Positions 16,955-24,980 of a stretch of DNA of 46,531 nt are shown piece after piece (position 1 is the stretch's first letter; each line of letters opens with the position of its first letter). Origin of the DNA: Actinomycetes bacterium (GTDB lineage: Bacteria > Actinomycetota > CALGFH01); assembly GCA_036000965.1 (NCBI GenBank), contig DASYUT010000289.1, positions 1 to 46,531 of the forward strand, read 5' to 3'. The notes below the pieces were generated by a model. It was not told the DNA's origin and did no database searches. It worked only from the letters and a program-made list of their open reading frames with translations. A program made the position numbers and the translations under genes.

Positions 16955-17668
16955 GTGCTGCCATCTGGACCGTTCGCACGCCTGGCCGACGACGTGCGCG
17001 AGTTCCTCTTGCTGCTCGTTGCCGGCGGGCTGCCGGTCAGCAGCAAGGGCGATCTCCGCATGACCGGCGTGCGGCGCCTGCAGGCCCGGCTCTCGGGCGC
17101 CGGCGATCCGCCGGAGCTGGTGCCCGCCCGGCGCCGGGCTGCACTGCTGCGCTCCCTCTGCGACGCGGGCGGGCTGGTCGAGGTGGACGCGGGCGCCCTC
17201 CGGCTCACGGGCCAGGGCTGGGAGTTCCTCGCCCTGCCGTTGGACGCGCAGACCGGCTTCGTGTTCGCCGCCTGGTGGGAGGGGATGGACTGGGCCCGCT
17301 GGTCGCCCCGGGCCGGTCTCGGCCGTCTGCTCCGCCACGAGCGGGACGTCCTGCTGCAGGAGCTGGCGGGGCTGCCGCAGGGACGGGTCGACCTGGCCAG
17401 CTTCGCCGGGCGCTTCCGGGCCCTGGTGGGCCACCGCTGGCCGGCCGTGCTCGCCGTGGCCGGTCCCGAGGTGTGGCGGCGCGAGCTGTGGTCGACCGCG
17501 CTGGCGCCGCTCGCGATGCTCGGCGCGCTCGACGTACCCGGCTCGGTGACGGCCGGTCCACCGCCCTGGTTCTCGGTCAACGACGCGTCCGGCGAGCTGC
17601 TGGGCGCCGCCGTGGCCATCTCCGGGCCGGACGCCCTGTGTGGCCTCACGCCGCCCGACCACAACTGA
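16955..17668 (+). CDS. conserved-looking protein of unknown function
   Basis: A 237-residue soluble protein that I do not recognise with confidence. The N-terminal half (residues 8-100) reads like winged-helix units: a helix ending LLLLVAGGLPVSSKGDL, then VRRLQARL, then LLRSLCDAGGLVEV-AGALRLTGQGWEFL. This resembles the N-terminal region of actinobacterial helicase-associated (XPB-neighbour) proteins. The second half is helical with several tryptophans (AWWEGMDW, HRWPAV, VWRRELW). The GTG start at 16955 has only a weak GGGGA before it. No operon partner is certain; rmuC begins 120 bases downstream behind a repeat. Confidence 0.6.
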   Translation: MLPSGPFARLADDVREFLLLLVAGGLPVSSKGDLRMTGVRRLQARLSGAGDPPELVPARRRAALLRSLCDAGGLVEVDAGALRLTGQGWEFLALPLDAQTGFVFAAWWEGMDWARWSPRAGLGRLLRHERDVLLQELAGLPQGRVDLASFAGRFRALVGHRWPAVLAVAGPEVWRRELWSTALAPLAMLGALDVPGSVTAGPPPWFSVNDASGELLGAAVAISGPDALCGLTPPDHN

Positions 17669-17708
17669 CTGCTCCCGCCGCTGTCGCACCCCGCTGCTAC
17701 GTTCCGGC

Positions 17709-17768
17709 CCCAAAGGGTCCGGAACCCGAAAGGATCCGGAGCGGTCCGCCCAAAGGGTCCGGAGCGGA
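17709..17768. repeat. three copies of a ~14-bp repeat before rmuC
   Basis: Copies of CAAAGGGTCCGGA, or close variants, occur at 17711-17723, 17727-17740 and 17751-17763, separated by variable spacers. They lie directly before the rmuC RBS. Confidence 0.7.
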
Positions 17769-17788
17769 GGGTGACGGGAGGCCGGCCG

Positions 17789-18850
17789 GTGGAATGGGCG
17801 ATGCTGGCGCTGGCGGTGGCTGCCGGGCTCGCGGTCGGGCTCTGGGCCGGGCGGCGCGACCGCGGGACGGAGCTCGCCGCTGCGGGCCTGCTGGAACGCC
17901 GGTTCGAGGGCATGTCCAGCGAGCTGGACCGCCGCTTGGCAGCCCTCGACCAGCGCCTCTGGCTCGGCCTGGACACCGTGCAGCACGCCCAGGCCCAGGC
18001 CGCCGACGTGGCCGCCGACGTGCGGGAACGGGTCGGGACCGTGGCCGAGCTGGCCAGGCAGGTGCTGGACCACGCCCGCGAGCTGGGCCGGCTCGAGGAT
18101 CTCCTCCGTCCGCCCCAGGCCCGCGGCGCCCTCGGTGAGGTGCTGCTCGAGCAGCTCCTCGCCCAGGGGCTGCCCAGCTCCGCCTGGCGCACCCAGCACG
18201 TGTTCCGGTCCGGCGCCCGGGTGGACGCGGTGCTCGACCTCGGCGGCACCATGGTCCCGGTCGACGCCAAGTTCCCCCTCGAGGCGTTCGCGCGCATGGC
18301 CTCGACCGAGGAGGGCGAGACCGCCCGGGCGCTGCACCGGCGGGCGTTCCTCCGCGACGCCCGCCGGCACGTCGACGCGATCGCCGAGAAGTACATCTGC
18401 CCCGACGAGGGCACCTTCGACTTCGCGCTCTGCTACGTGCCGTCGGAGGCGGTCTACTACGAGTTCCTGCGCGAGGAGGCGCCGGGTGACTCCCCGTTCC
18501 GCCACGCGGTCTCGCGCCGAGTGTTCCCGGTGTCGCCGACCACCCTCTACGCCTACCTGATCTCGATCGGGCTCGGCCTGCGCGGGCTGCGGGTCGAGGC
18601 CAACGCCCGCCGCGTGCTCGATGCCCTCACCGGCCTGCAGGGGGAGCTGGGCCGGCTCAGGGACGACTTCGAGGTCGTCGGCAGGCACCTTGGCAACGCC
18701 CGCACCCGCTGGGACGAGGCCGCGCGCCGGCTCGACCGCTTCGACGGCCGGCTCGCCGAGGTGTCCGAGCGCGCCGGGGAGCTCGAGGGGGCGGGCGACA
18801 AGCCGGACGGGATCGGCACCGACGCCGGGCCGCTCACGGGAACCGGTTGA
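17789..18850 (+). CDS. rmuC: DNA recombination protein RmuC homologue
   Basis: A 353-residue RmuC-family protein. It has an N-terminal membrane anchor (MLALAVAAGLAVGLWAG), a long coiled coil (about 30-110) and a PD-(D/E)XK-like core with VDAVLDLGG ... VPVDAKFPLEAF. The C-terminal part has FALCYVPSEAVYYEF and SPTTLYAYL. In E. coli RmuC limits inversions at short inverted repeats, which is notable in a genome this rich in repeats. The GTG at 17789 has CGGGAGG seven bases before it; a GTG at 17771 is less well placed. Its 3' end overlaps the convergent VWA gene by 17 bases. Confidence 0.88.
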   Translation: MEWAMLALAVAAGLAVGLWAGRRDRGTELAAAGLLERRFEGMSSELDRRLAALDQRLWLGLDTVQHAQAQAADVAADVRERVGTVAELARQVLDHARELGRLEDLLRPPQARGALGEVLLEQLLAQGLPSSAWRTQHVFRSGARVDAVLDLGGTMVPVDAKFPLEAFARMASTEEGETARALHRRAFLRDARRHVDAIAEKYICPDEGTFDFALCYVPSEAVYYEFLREEAPGDSPFRHAVSRRVFPVSPTTLYAYLISIGLGLRGLRVEANARRVLDALTGLQGELGRLRDDFEVVGRHLGNARTRWDEAARRLDRFDGRLAEVSERAGELEGAGDKPDGIGTDAGPLTGTG

Positions 18851-19874
18851 ACCAGGCCAAGGAGAGCGCCCCGCCGACGACCAGCAGCAGGAGCGCGCCG
18901 GCGGCGAAGACGACGGTGACCTCCTGCCGCTCCTTCACGAAGCCGATGCGCGACCCGAGGTCGCGGTAGACCCCCTTCAGGTCCCGGTTGCTGGGGGCGG
19001 TGAAGAACTTTCCCCCGGTGGCGTCGGCGATCCGCCGCAGGGTCACCTTGTCGGGCGGGACCGGGATCCGCCGCGGCTGGCCGCTCTCGTCGGGCACCTC
19101 GACGACGCCCGAGTCGGTTCCGAGCGCGATCGTGAAGATCGGCACGTGGAACTGCTTGGCCTCCTCGGCCGCTTCCATGGGCTGCTTCTTGCCCACCGTG
19201 TTGGCGCCGTCCGACAGCAGCAGCATCACCACCGGGGGCTCCTTGCCGTTGGGCTGCGCCTCGGCCGGCGGCGTGGACGGCGTGGTGGGAGCGGTCGTGG
19301 TGCCCGGCTTCCCCTTGGGCCGGTCCACCTGCGCCGGCGGCGGGCGCTTTGCCTCGAGGCCGCGCTCGATGGCGTCGCCCATGGCGGTCCCGCCCTCGGC
19401 GTGCAGCGAGCTGAGCGCGTCCCGCACGGCGTCCCGGTCGGTGGTCGGGCGGGTGAGGGTCTGGGCGGTGGCCGAGAACGACACCAGGCCGACCCGGAAC
19501 TTGGCCGGCAGGTTGTTGAGGAACGAGTTGGCCGCCTGCTGGGCGGCGACCAGGCGGGTGGGCTCGACGTCGGTGGCGTTCATCGAGCCCGAGACGTCGA
19601 TGACCATCACCACCGTGGCCTGCTCCTTCGGCACCAGCACGACCGACTGGGGGCGGGCCAGGCTGACCAGCAGCGTGGCCAGCGCGAGCAGGTAGAGCAC
19701 GGCCGGCAGGTGGCGCCGCCAGCCGGGTGAGCGGGTGACCACGTTGGCGAGCAGGTCCAGGTTGGTGAAGCGCACCGCGTAGCGCGCCCGGCGCCGCTGC
19801 GCGAGCAGGTAGGCGGCCAGGGCCAGCGGCACCAGGACGAGCGCCCAGAGGAACCCCGGCCACAGCACGTTCAT
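18834..19874 (-). CDS. VWA-domain membrane protein (BatA/BatB type)
   Basis: A 346-residue protein with two N-terminal membrane helices (about 5-25 and 55-72). A von Willebrand A domain follows with an intact MIDAS start D93-V-S95-G-S97, and there is a C-terminal membrane helix (about 318-340). A proline/threonine-rich insert (about 180-210) interrupts the VWA domain. In Bat-type operons such proteins work with a MoxR ATPase and a DUF58 protein, probably in envelope protein assembly or stress tolerance. The three genes here are in that order on the minus strand. The ATG has GGGAGGGG upstream; that RBS-start block is duplicated 50 bases further upstream. Confidence 0.88.
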   Translation of the reverse strand: MNVLWPGFLWALVLVPLALAAYLLAQRRRARYAVRFTNLDLLANVVTRSPGWRRHLPAVLYLLALATLLVSLARPQSVVLVPKEQATVVMVIDVSGSMNATDVEPTRLVAAQQAANSFLNNLPAKFRVGLVSFSATAQTLTRPTTDRDAVRDALSSLHAEGGTAMGDAIERGLEAKRPPPAQVDRPKGKPGTTTAPTTPSTPPAEAQPNGKEPPVVMLLLSDGANTVGKKQPMEAAEEAKQFHVPIFTIALGTDSGVVEVPDESGQPRRIPVPPDKVTLRRIADATGGKFFTAPSNRDLKGVYRDLGSRIGFVKERQEVTVVFAAGALLLLVVGGALSLAWFNRFP

Positions 19875-20051
19875 CGGCGCCCCTCCCGCGCCCGCCCCGC
19901 CTGGAATGCGCCCGCCCGCATCATCGGCGCCCCTCCCGCACCCGCCCCGCCCTGCGCTGGCGCAGCCTCGAGGCGCGCGCGGCTGCTGGTGCGCCCGCCC
20001 TGGGCTGGCGCAGCTTCGAGGCGCGCGGGGCTGCTGGTGCGCCCGCCCTGG
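19871..20051. repeat. compound tandem repeats between the DUF58 and VWA genes
   Basis: A 31-base block containing the VWA RBS and start codon (19871-19901) recurs at 19921-19951 with one mismatch. Directly adjoining are two 48-base tandem units (19956-20003 and 20004-20051) that end exactly at the DUF58 stop codon. No gene lies here. Confidence 0.85.
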
Positions 20052-21014
20052 TCATCGGCGCGGCCCTCCTCCGCTCTTCCAGCGGTTGCCGCGCCGGCGG
20101 AGGAACCCGCCGAACGTGGCCAGCCAGTCTCCCGCCGTCCAGAGCACGACGTGGTCGCAGCCGCTGCCGCGCAGCAGGCCGGCCAGCTCCTCCCGCTCGG
20201 CGGCCGCGGCGGCCGCGAAGCGCTCCCGCAGCCTCCGGTTGGAGGTGTCGACCCGCAGGTGGCGGCCGGTCTCCGGGTCGACCAGCCAGAGCTCCCCGAC
20301 GGCCGGCAGCTCCTCCTCGCGCTGGTCGCGGACCTCGACGGCGGTCACGTCGTGCCGTCCGGCCAGCGCGAGCAGCGGCGCCTTCCAGTCGCGCGGGCCC
20401 CGGAAGTCACTCACCACGAACACGACCGAGCGGGTGCGCGCGAACCGGCCGGCCCGGGCCAGGGCGTCGCCCAGCGAGGTGGCACCGCCACCTTCCATCG
20501 CCGGTTCCCGGCGCAGCGTCGCGAGCAACCCGAGCAGCCCGGCGCGGCCCTGGCGGGGCGGAATCGACTGCGGGTTGTCGTCGCCGAAGGTGACCACCCC
20601 GAGCCGGTTGCCCCGGCGGGTGGCGACGTGGCCGACGGCCAGCGCCACCCCCTCGGCCACGTCCGCCTTGCGCCGGTCCTGGGTGCCGAAGGCCATCGAC
20701 GGGCTGGTGTCGAGCACGAGCCAGCTGGACAGGGCCCGCTCGGCCACCTCGACCCTGGTGTGCGGCTCGTTGGTGCGCGCGGTCGCGTTCCAGTCGATGC
20801 GGCGCACGTCGTCACCGGGCTGGTAGGGGCGGATCTGGGCCAGCTCGGTGCCGATCCCGATCGTGGCGGAACGGTACTCGCCCGCCAGCAGCCCCTCGAC
20901 CCGGCGCCGCACCTGGATGTCGAGGGCGCGCAGCAGCGCCTCCGGGGTGGGCCCTGGACCCGGACGGTCAGGGGTGCGCTCGACGGCGAGCGGCGTGCCC
21001 GCGGCCCCGCTCAT
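20052..21014 (-). CDS. DUF58 domain protein
   Basis: A 320-residue protein with the DUF58 core YQPGDDVRRIDWNATAR (about residues 65-81). A degenerate VWA-like fold follows, with LDTSPSM and a TFGDD loop. It is a cytoplasmic or membrane-associated partner of MoxR AAA+ ATPases, and the trio is thought to act in metal-dependent assembly or chaperoning. Its ATG overlaps the MoxR stop as ATGA (21011-21014), so translation is coupled. The stop at 20052 is the end point of the 48-base tandem repeats. Confidence 0.88.
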   Translation of the reverse strand: MSGAAGTPLAVERTPDRPGPGPTPEALLRALDIQVRRRVEGLLAGEYRSATIGIGTELAQIRPYQPGDDVRRIDWNATARTNEPHTRVEVAERALSSWLVLDTSPSMAFGTQDRRKADVAEGVALAVGHVATRRGNRLGVVTFGDDNPQSIPPRQGRAGLLGLLATLRREPAMEGGGATSLGDALARAGRFARTRSVVFVVSDFRGPRDWKAPLLALAGRHDVTAVEVRDQREEELPAVGELWLVDPETGRHLRVDTSNRRLRERFAAAAAAEREELAGLLRGSGCDHVVLWTAGDWLATFGGFLRRRGNRWKSGGGPRR

Positions 21015-22036
21015 GACGCGGTCGGCTCGTGGGCCAGGTCGATGCGGGGAGCCGGGATCGCGGTGAGCACGGCGGTGAGCAGCGCGTCGGCGCTGACCTC
21101 CTCCGCGAGCGCCTGGTAGGTGAGTACCAGCCGGTGGCGGAGCACGTCCTTGGCGACCTCCTGGACGTCCTGGGGGAGCGTGTAGGCCCGGCCGCGGAGC
21201 AGCGCCAGGGCCCGCGCGGCGTGGACAAGGTTGATCGAGCCGCGAGGGCTCGCCCCGTAGGCGACGTAGGGGGTGAGGTGGCCGACGTTGTACTGCTCTG
21301 GGTACCTGGTGGCCATGCACAGGGCGACGGCGTACTCGGCCACCAGCCGGTCGACGTAGACGTTGGCTGTCACCCGCTGCAGCTCGTGGAGCTGGTCGAG
21401 GGAGAGGACCCGGTTGACGGCCGGCCGGTCCACCAGCGACCGCTGCACGACCGCCATCTCCTCGCTGAAGTTGGGGTAGTCGACCACCACCTTCATCATG
21501 AACCGGTCGACCTGGGCCTCGGGCAGCGGGTAGGTGCCCTCGGACTCGATCGGGTTCTGGGTGGCCAGCACCAGGAACGGGTCGCCCACCGGGTAGCTCG
21601 TCTGGCCGATGGTGACCTGCCGCTCCTGCATCACCTCAAGCAGGGCCGACTGCACCTTGGCGGGCGCCCGGTTGATCTCGTCGGCGAGCAGGAAGTTGCA
21701 GAACACCGGGCCGAGCTCGGTGTCGAACTTGCCCGAGTCGGGCCGGTAGATGCGGGTGCCGACCAGGTCGGAGGGGACCAGGTCGGGGGTGAACTGGACC
21801 CGGTGGAAGGCGCCGCCGAGCACGTCGGCCACGGTCGAGATGGTGAGGGTCTTGGCCAGCCCGGGCACGCCCTCCAGGAGCAGGTGGCCCCTGGCGAGCA
21901 GCGCGATGAGCACCCGCTCGAGCATGCCCTCCTGGCCGACGATGACCCGCTTGATCTCGAACAGGGCGCTCTCGAGCTGGCCGTGGGGGGTGGCGGCCTG
22001 GCCCACCGCGGCCAACCGCGGCTGATCGTTCGTCAC
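21011..22036 (-). CDS. MoxR family AAA+ ATPase
   Basis: A 341-residue AAA_3/MoxR ATPase with Walker A GVPGLAKT (about residue 55), Walker B LLADEINRAP (about 119) and the usual LATQNPIESEGTYPLPEAQVD region. It works as a hexameric chaperone for VWA-type proteins, and here it heads the MoxR-DUF58-VWA operon. The GTG at 22034-22036 follows AAGGAG at normal spacing. The transglutaminase and second VWA genes seen in longer Bat operons are absent. The family call is certain; the client is inferred from context. Confidence 0.93.
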   Translation of the reverse strand: MTNDQPRLAAVGQAATPHGQLESALFEIKRVIVGQEGMLERVLIALLARGHLLLEGVPGLAKTLTISTVADVLGGAFHRVQFTPDLVPSDLVGTRIYRPDSGKFDTELGPVFCNFLLADEINRAPAKVQSALLEVMQERQVTIGQTSYPVGDPFLVLATQNPIESEGTYPLPEAQVDRFMMKVVVDYPNFSEEMAVVQRSLVDRPAVNRVLSLDQLHELQRVTANVYVDRLVAEYAVALCMATRYPEQYNVGHLTPYVAYGASPRGSINLVHAARALALLRGRAYTLPQDVQEVAKDVLRHRLVLTYQALAEEVSADALLTAVLTAIPAPRIDLAHEPTAS

Positions 22037-22470
22037 GGTTGGCTCCTTGCGGTATGCCGGAGCCGGTGCGTGCGGCCCGCTCCGAGATGGCGAGTGGATG
22101 ATTGCTCCCGAATGGACCGCCGAAACGCGGCCATCCTCACCTTAGCGCCGAAGGCACGATCAGGCACGACCCAGGATGACGGGTGGAAATGCGCAACGCC
22201 AGGCTTGCGCTCCCGGCGGGTCGCTCGGGGCCGTTCAGGGCCGGCCAGTCGGCCGACCGGGACCCCGTTCGGGGCCGGCCGTTCGGGGCCGCTCCGGCCG
22301 CCGGCCGGTGACGCGAGAGGCCCCGAGGCCGGAGCCATCGGCCCGGCCTCGTCCCACCATCCGGGCCTCCGGCGTCACCGCCGGGGCGGCCGGGGGCGCG
22401 GCCGTGCGTCCGCGCCGCCTGCGTCCGCCGCAGGGGTTGAGTTTTATCCGCCAACCCTGAGAACTGAATG
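22037..22470. other. gap with GC-rich imperfect repeats, no gene seen
   Basis: This lies between the MoxR start and the histidine kinase terminator. Positions 22225-22310 repeat GGGGCCGTTC/GGGGCCGGCC-like blocks. I find no frame with an RBS or recognisable protein on either strand. The MoxR promoter should lie near 22040-22160, but I cannot point to clear -10/-35 elements. Confidence 0.4.
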
Positions 22471-22471
22471 A

Positions 22472-22491
22472 GAAAAGCCTAGGGACGGCTT
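22472..22491 (-). terminator. Rho-independent-type terminator of the two-component operon
   Basis: On the minus strand AAGCC, a 7-base loop and GGCTT (22491-22475) run into TTTTCTC. It starts on the kinase stop codon. It is the only terminator in the window with a real T-rich tail. Confidence 0.6.
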
Positions 22492-24022
22492 AAGAATGTG
22501 CGGGATCGGCTGGGACACCCGCTCGCACCAGCTCGTCGGTGTCGGCGGTGCGGGGTCGCCGCGGCCTGCCGCGCTCGACCGTGGCCGGGAGCTGCAGCGT
22601 GAAGGTCGTGCCGTGGTCGAGGACCGACTCGACCAGCACGGTGCCGCCGTGCGCCTGCGCCACCCACTTGGTGATGGCGAGGCCGAGGCCGGACCCGGAC
22701 GTGCCCCGGGTGCTCTGGGCGCGCCAGAAGCGGTCGAACACGCGTGCCTGGTCGGCCTCTGCGATGCCGATCCCGGTGTCGCGCACCTCCAGCTCGGCGA
22801 TGCCGTGGGCGGCCCGCAGGCGCAGGTCCACCCGGCCGGCCCGGGTGTACTTGAGCGCGTTCTCGACCAGGTTCCAGACCGCCCGGCGCAGGTCGTCGCG
22901 GTCGCCGGAGACCCGCACCTCGGGAGTGGGGCCGAGCCGGACCTCGACCCCGGGCCGGGCCACGCGGCTGGCGTCCCGATGGATGTCGGCCAGCAGATGG
23001 TCGAGCCGGATCGTCCGGCGGACCGGCCCGGCGCCGGTGGCCTCGAGCCGGGCCAGGGCGAGCAGGTCGCCCACGAGCTCCTCCATGCGCCGCATCTCGG
23101 TCAGGACGTCGTGCAGGGCGGCGGCCCGGTCCTCCTTACGCGCGCCGGGGACGCGGGCCAGGAACTCGACGTTGGTGCGGATCGCCGTCATCGGCGTGCG
23201 CAGCTCGTGCGAGGCGTCGGCCACGAAGCGGCGCTGCGACTCGAGCGCGGTCTGCAGGTCCAGGTGGGACTGCTCCAGCTCGGTGAGCATCTGGTTGAAC
23301 GACGTCGACAACCGTCCGAGCTCGTCCTTGGCGTTGTCGACCGGCATGCGGCGCTTGAAGTCGCGGTCGTCGCCGATCCGCTGCGCGGTGGACTTCATCC
23401 GGGCCAGGGGCCGCAGCAGGCCGGCGGCCAGCATCCAGCCGACCAGCGCGGCCACGGCCAGGACGGCGGCACCCCCGGCGATGAGGATCTTGCGCAGCAG
23501 CCCGAGCGACGACTCGACGCTGCCGAGGTCGCGGGCCAGGACGAGCCGGCCCTTCCAGCGGGGGAGGGGGTCGTCCCCCGACGGCGGGTTGTTCCGGGTC
23601 CCCTCGCGCGGCCGGATCGCCTCGAAGTCGACCGTGTAGACAGCCAGCGTCGTGCCGAGCTGGTTGTCCCACTTCGGCACGGTGTGGACCTTGCGGTCGG
23701 CGGGCACCACCGGCAGGTCGTTGGCGCCCAGGGCCGGGCTGGGCAGGTTGAGGTTGGGATGCTCGGGCCCGGAAGGGACGTGCCGCGCCGACACCACGTA
23801 GTACGTGCCCGGCGCGGTCAGGATGGAGCGGACGTTGTTGATGGTGATGTTGTAGTAGCCCTGGACGAGCTGGCCGAACGTGCGTGCCTGGTTGAGGAAC
23901 GACTCCTCGACCTCCCGATGCACCCGGGCGTCCACGTACGCGTACACCCCGAACCCGAACGCCGACAGCGCGAGCGTGAGCAGGGCCAGATAGGCGAGGG
24001 TGAGCCGGGCCCGGAAGCTCAT
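22490..24022 (-). CDS. membrane sensor histidine kinase
   Basis: A 510-residue HAMP-linked kinase. Helix 1 (about 8-28) is followed by an extracytoplasmic sensor region (about 30-178). Helix 2 (about 182-205), HAMP and the HisKA box DASHELRTP with H272 come next. The catalytic domain has N (LVENALKYT), G1 (DTGIGI), F (FDRFWRA) and G2 (GSGLGLAI) boxes. It should phosphorylate the OmpR-type regulator encoded just upstream. The ATG at 24020-24022 has GGAAGGAGA before it. It is separated from the regulator gene by eight copies of an 18-base repeat, unusual for a two-component pair. The layout resembles mycobacterial MprB/TcrY. Confidence 0.92.
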   Translation of the reverse strand: MSFRARLTLAYLALLTLALSAFGFGVYAYVDARVHREVEESFLNQARTFGQLVQGYYNITINNVRSILTAPGTYYVVSARHVPSGPEHPNLNLPSPALGANDLPVVPADRKVHTVPKWDNQLGTTLAVYTVDFEAIRPREGTRNNPPSGDDPLPRWKGRLVLARDLGSVESSLGLLRKILIAGGAAVLAVAALVGWMLAAGLLRPLARMKSTAQRIGDDRDFKRRMPVDNAKDELGRLSTSFNQMLTELEQSHLDLQTALESQRRFVADASHELRTPMTAIRTNVEFLARVPGARKEDRAAALHDVLTEMRRMEELVGDLLALARLEATGAGPVRRTIRLDHLLADIHRDASRVARPGVEVRLGPTPEVRVSGDRDDLRRAVWNLVENALKYTRAGRVDLRLRAAHGIAELEVRDTGIGIAEADQARVFDRFWRAQSTRGTSGSGLGLAITKWVAQAHGGTVLVESVLDHGTTFTLQLPATVERGRPRRPRTADTDELVRAGVPADPAHS

Positions 24023-24035
24023 CGGCGCTCTCCTT

Positions 24036-24177
24036 CCCGCGTCACCGGGTCTTCCCGCGTCACCGGGTCTTCCCGCGTCACCGGGTCTTCCCGCGTCACC
24101 GGGTCCTCCCGCGTCACCGGGTCCTCCCGCGTCACCGGGTCCTCCCGCGTCACCGGGTCCTCCCGCGTCACCGGGTC
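24036..24177. repeat. eight exact copies of an 18-bp repeat between regulator and kinase
   Basis: The 16-base core CCCGCGTCACCGGGTC starts at 24036, 24054, 24072, 24090, 24108, 24126, 24144 and 24162, with TT or CT between copies. The last copy contains the response-regulator stop codon (24168-24170). Eighteen bases is six codons, so slippage would not shift the frame. Confidence 0.95.
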
Positions 24178-24863
24178 GCCTCGGGGTCCTCGCGGAGCAC
24201 GTAGCCGACGCCCCGGACGGTGTGGATGACCCGCGGCTCGTCCTCGGACTCGAGCTTGCGGCGCAGGTAGCCGACGTACACCTCGAGCACGTTGGAGTCG
24301 CGCCCGAAGTCGTAGTCCCAGACCCGCTCGAGGATCGTGGAGCGGGGCAGGACCTGGCGCGGGTGCTCGAGGAACAGGGCCAGCAGGTCGAACTCCTGCC
24401 TGGTCAGGGAGATCGTGCGGTCGCTGCGCCACACCTCGCGGGTCGAGCGGTCCATGCGCACGTCGCCGAAGCGCAGCTCGGCCGTTGGCGAGGTGCCGTT
24501 GCGGCCCCGGCGCAGCAGCGCCTTCACGCGGACCAGCAGTTCCTCGAACGCGAACGGCTTGCCCAGGTAGTCGTCGGCGCCGGCCTCGAAGCCGGCGACC
24601 CGCTCGGGCACCTCGCTGCGGGCGGTCAGCATGAGCACGGCCGCGTCGCCCACCTGGCGCAGCCGGCGGCAGACCTCGAGGCCGTCGATGCCGGGCAGCA
24701 GGACGTCGAGGATGACCAGGTCCGGGGCTCGCTCCAGAACCCGGGAGAGGGCCTCTTCGCCCGATGCGGCCACCTCCACCTCGAATCCCTCGTACGCCAG
24801 CGGCCGTCGCAGGGCAGCCGCCAGGAGGGGATCGTCGTCGACAACCAGGATGTGAGCACCCAT
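24168..24863 (-). CDS. OmpR-family response regulator
   Basis: A 231-residue DNA-binding response regulator. The receiver has the acidic pair D9-D10, the phosphoacceptor D53 (LVILDVLLPG) and the conserved lysine in YLGKPF. The winged-helix effector has ISLTRQEFDLLALFL and the C-terminal VRGVGYVLRED. It pairs with the kinase downstream. The ATG at 24861-24863 has GAAGGA about ten bases away. Its stop codon is embedded in the last unit of the 18-base repeat array, and the final residues DPEATR resemble the peptide the repeat would encode (DPVTRE). Confidence 0.93.
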   Translation of the reverse strand: MGAHILVVDDDPLLAAALRRPLAYEGFEVEVAASGEEALSRVLERAPDLVILDVLLPGIDGLEVCRRLRQVGDAAVLMLTARSEVPERVAGFEAGADDYLGKPFAFEELLVRVKALLRRGRNGTSPTAELRFGDVRMDRSTREVWRSDRTISLTRQEFDLLALFLEHPRQVLPRSTILERVWDYDFGRDSNVLEVYVGYLRRKLESEDEPRVIHTVRGVGYVLREDPEATR

Positions 24864-24980
24864 GCAACCTGTCCTTCTCGCCCGCTGAGGAGGCCCTCGC
24901 GACGTTGCGAGCGCACCGGGCTGCGGAGTGTCGCCGAGCCTCTCTACACCGCCATTCTGCCTGCTGCGTCACCGTCTTGC

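Noticed and set aside
22033-22338. 101-codon minus-strand frame upstream of MoxR
   Set aside because: It overlaps the MoxR start region, is Arg/Pro-rich and low-complexity, and has no RBS.
24036-24177. CRISPR-like array
   Set aside because: The eight units are contiguous, with only two-base differences and no unique spacers, and there are no cas genes. The Cas4-like nuclease at 3265 is far away and is a generic PD-(D/E)XK protein.
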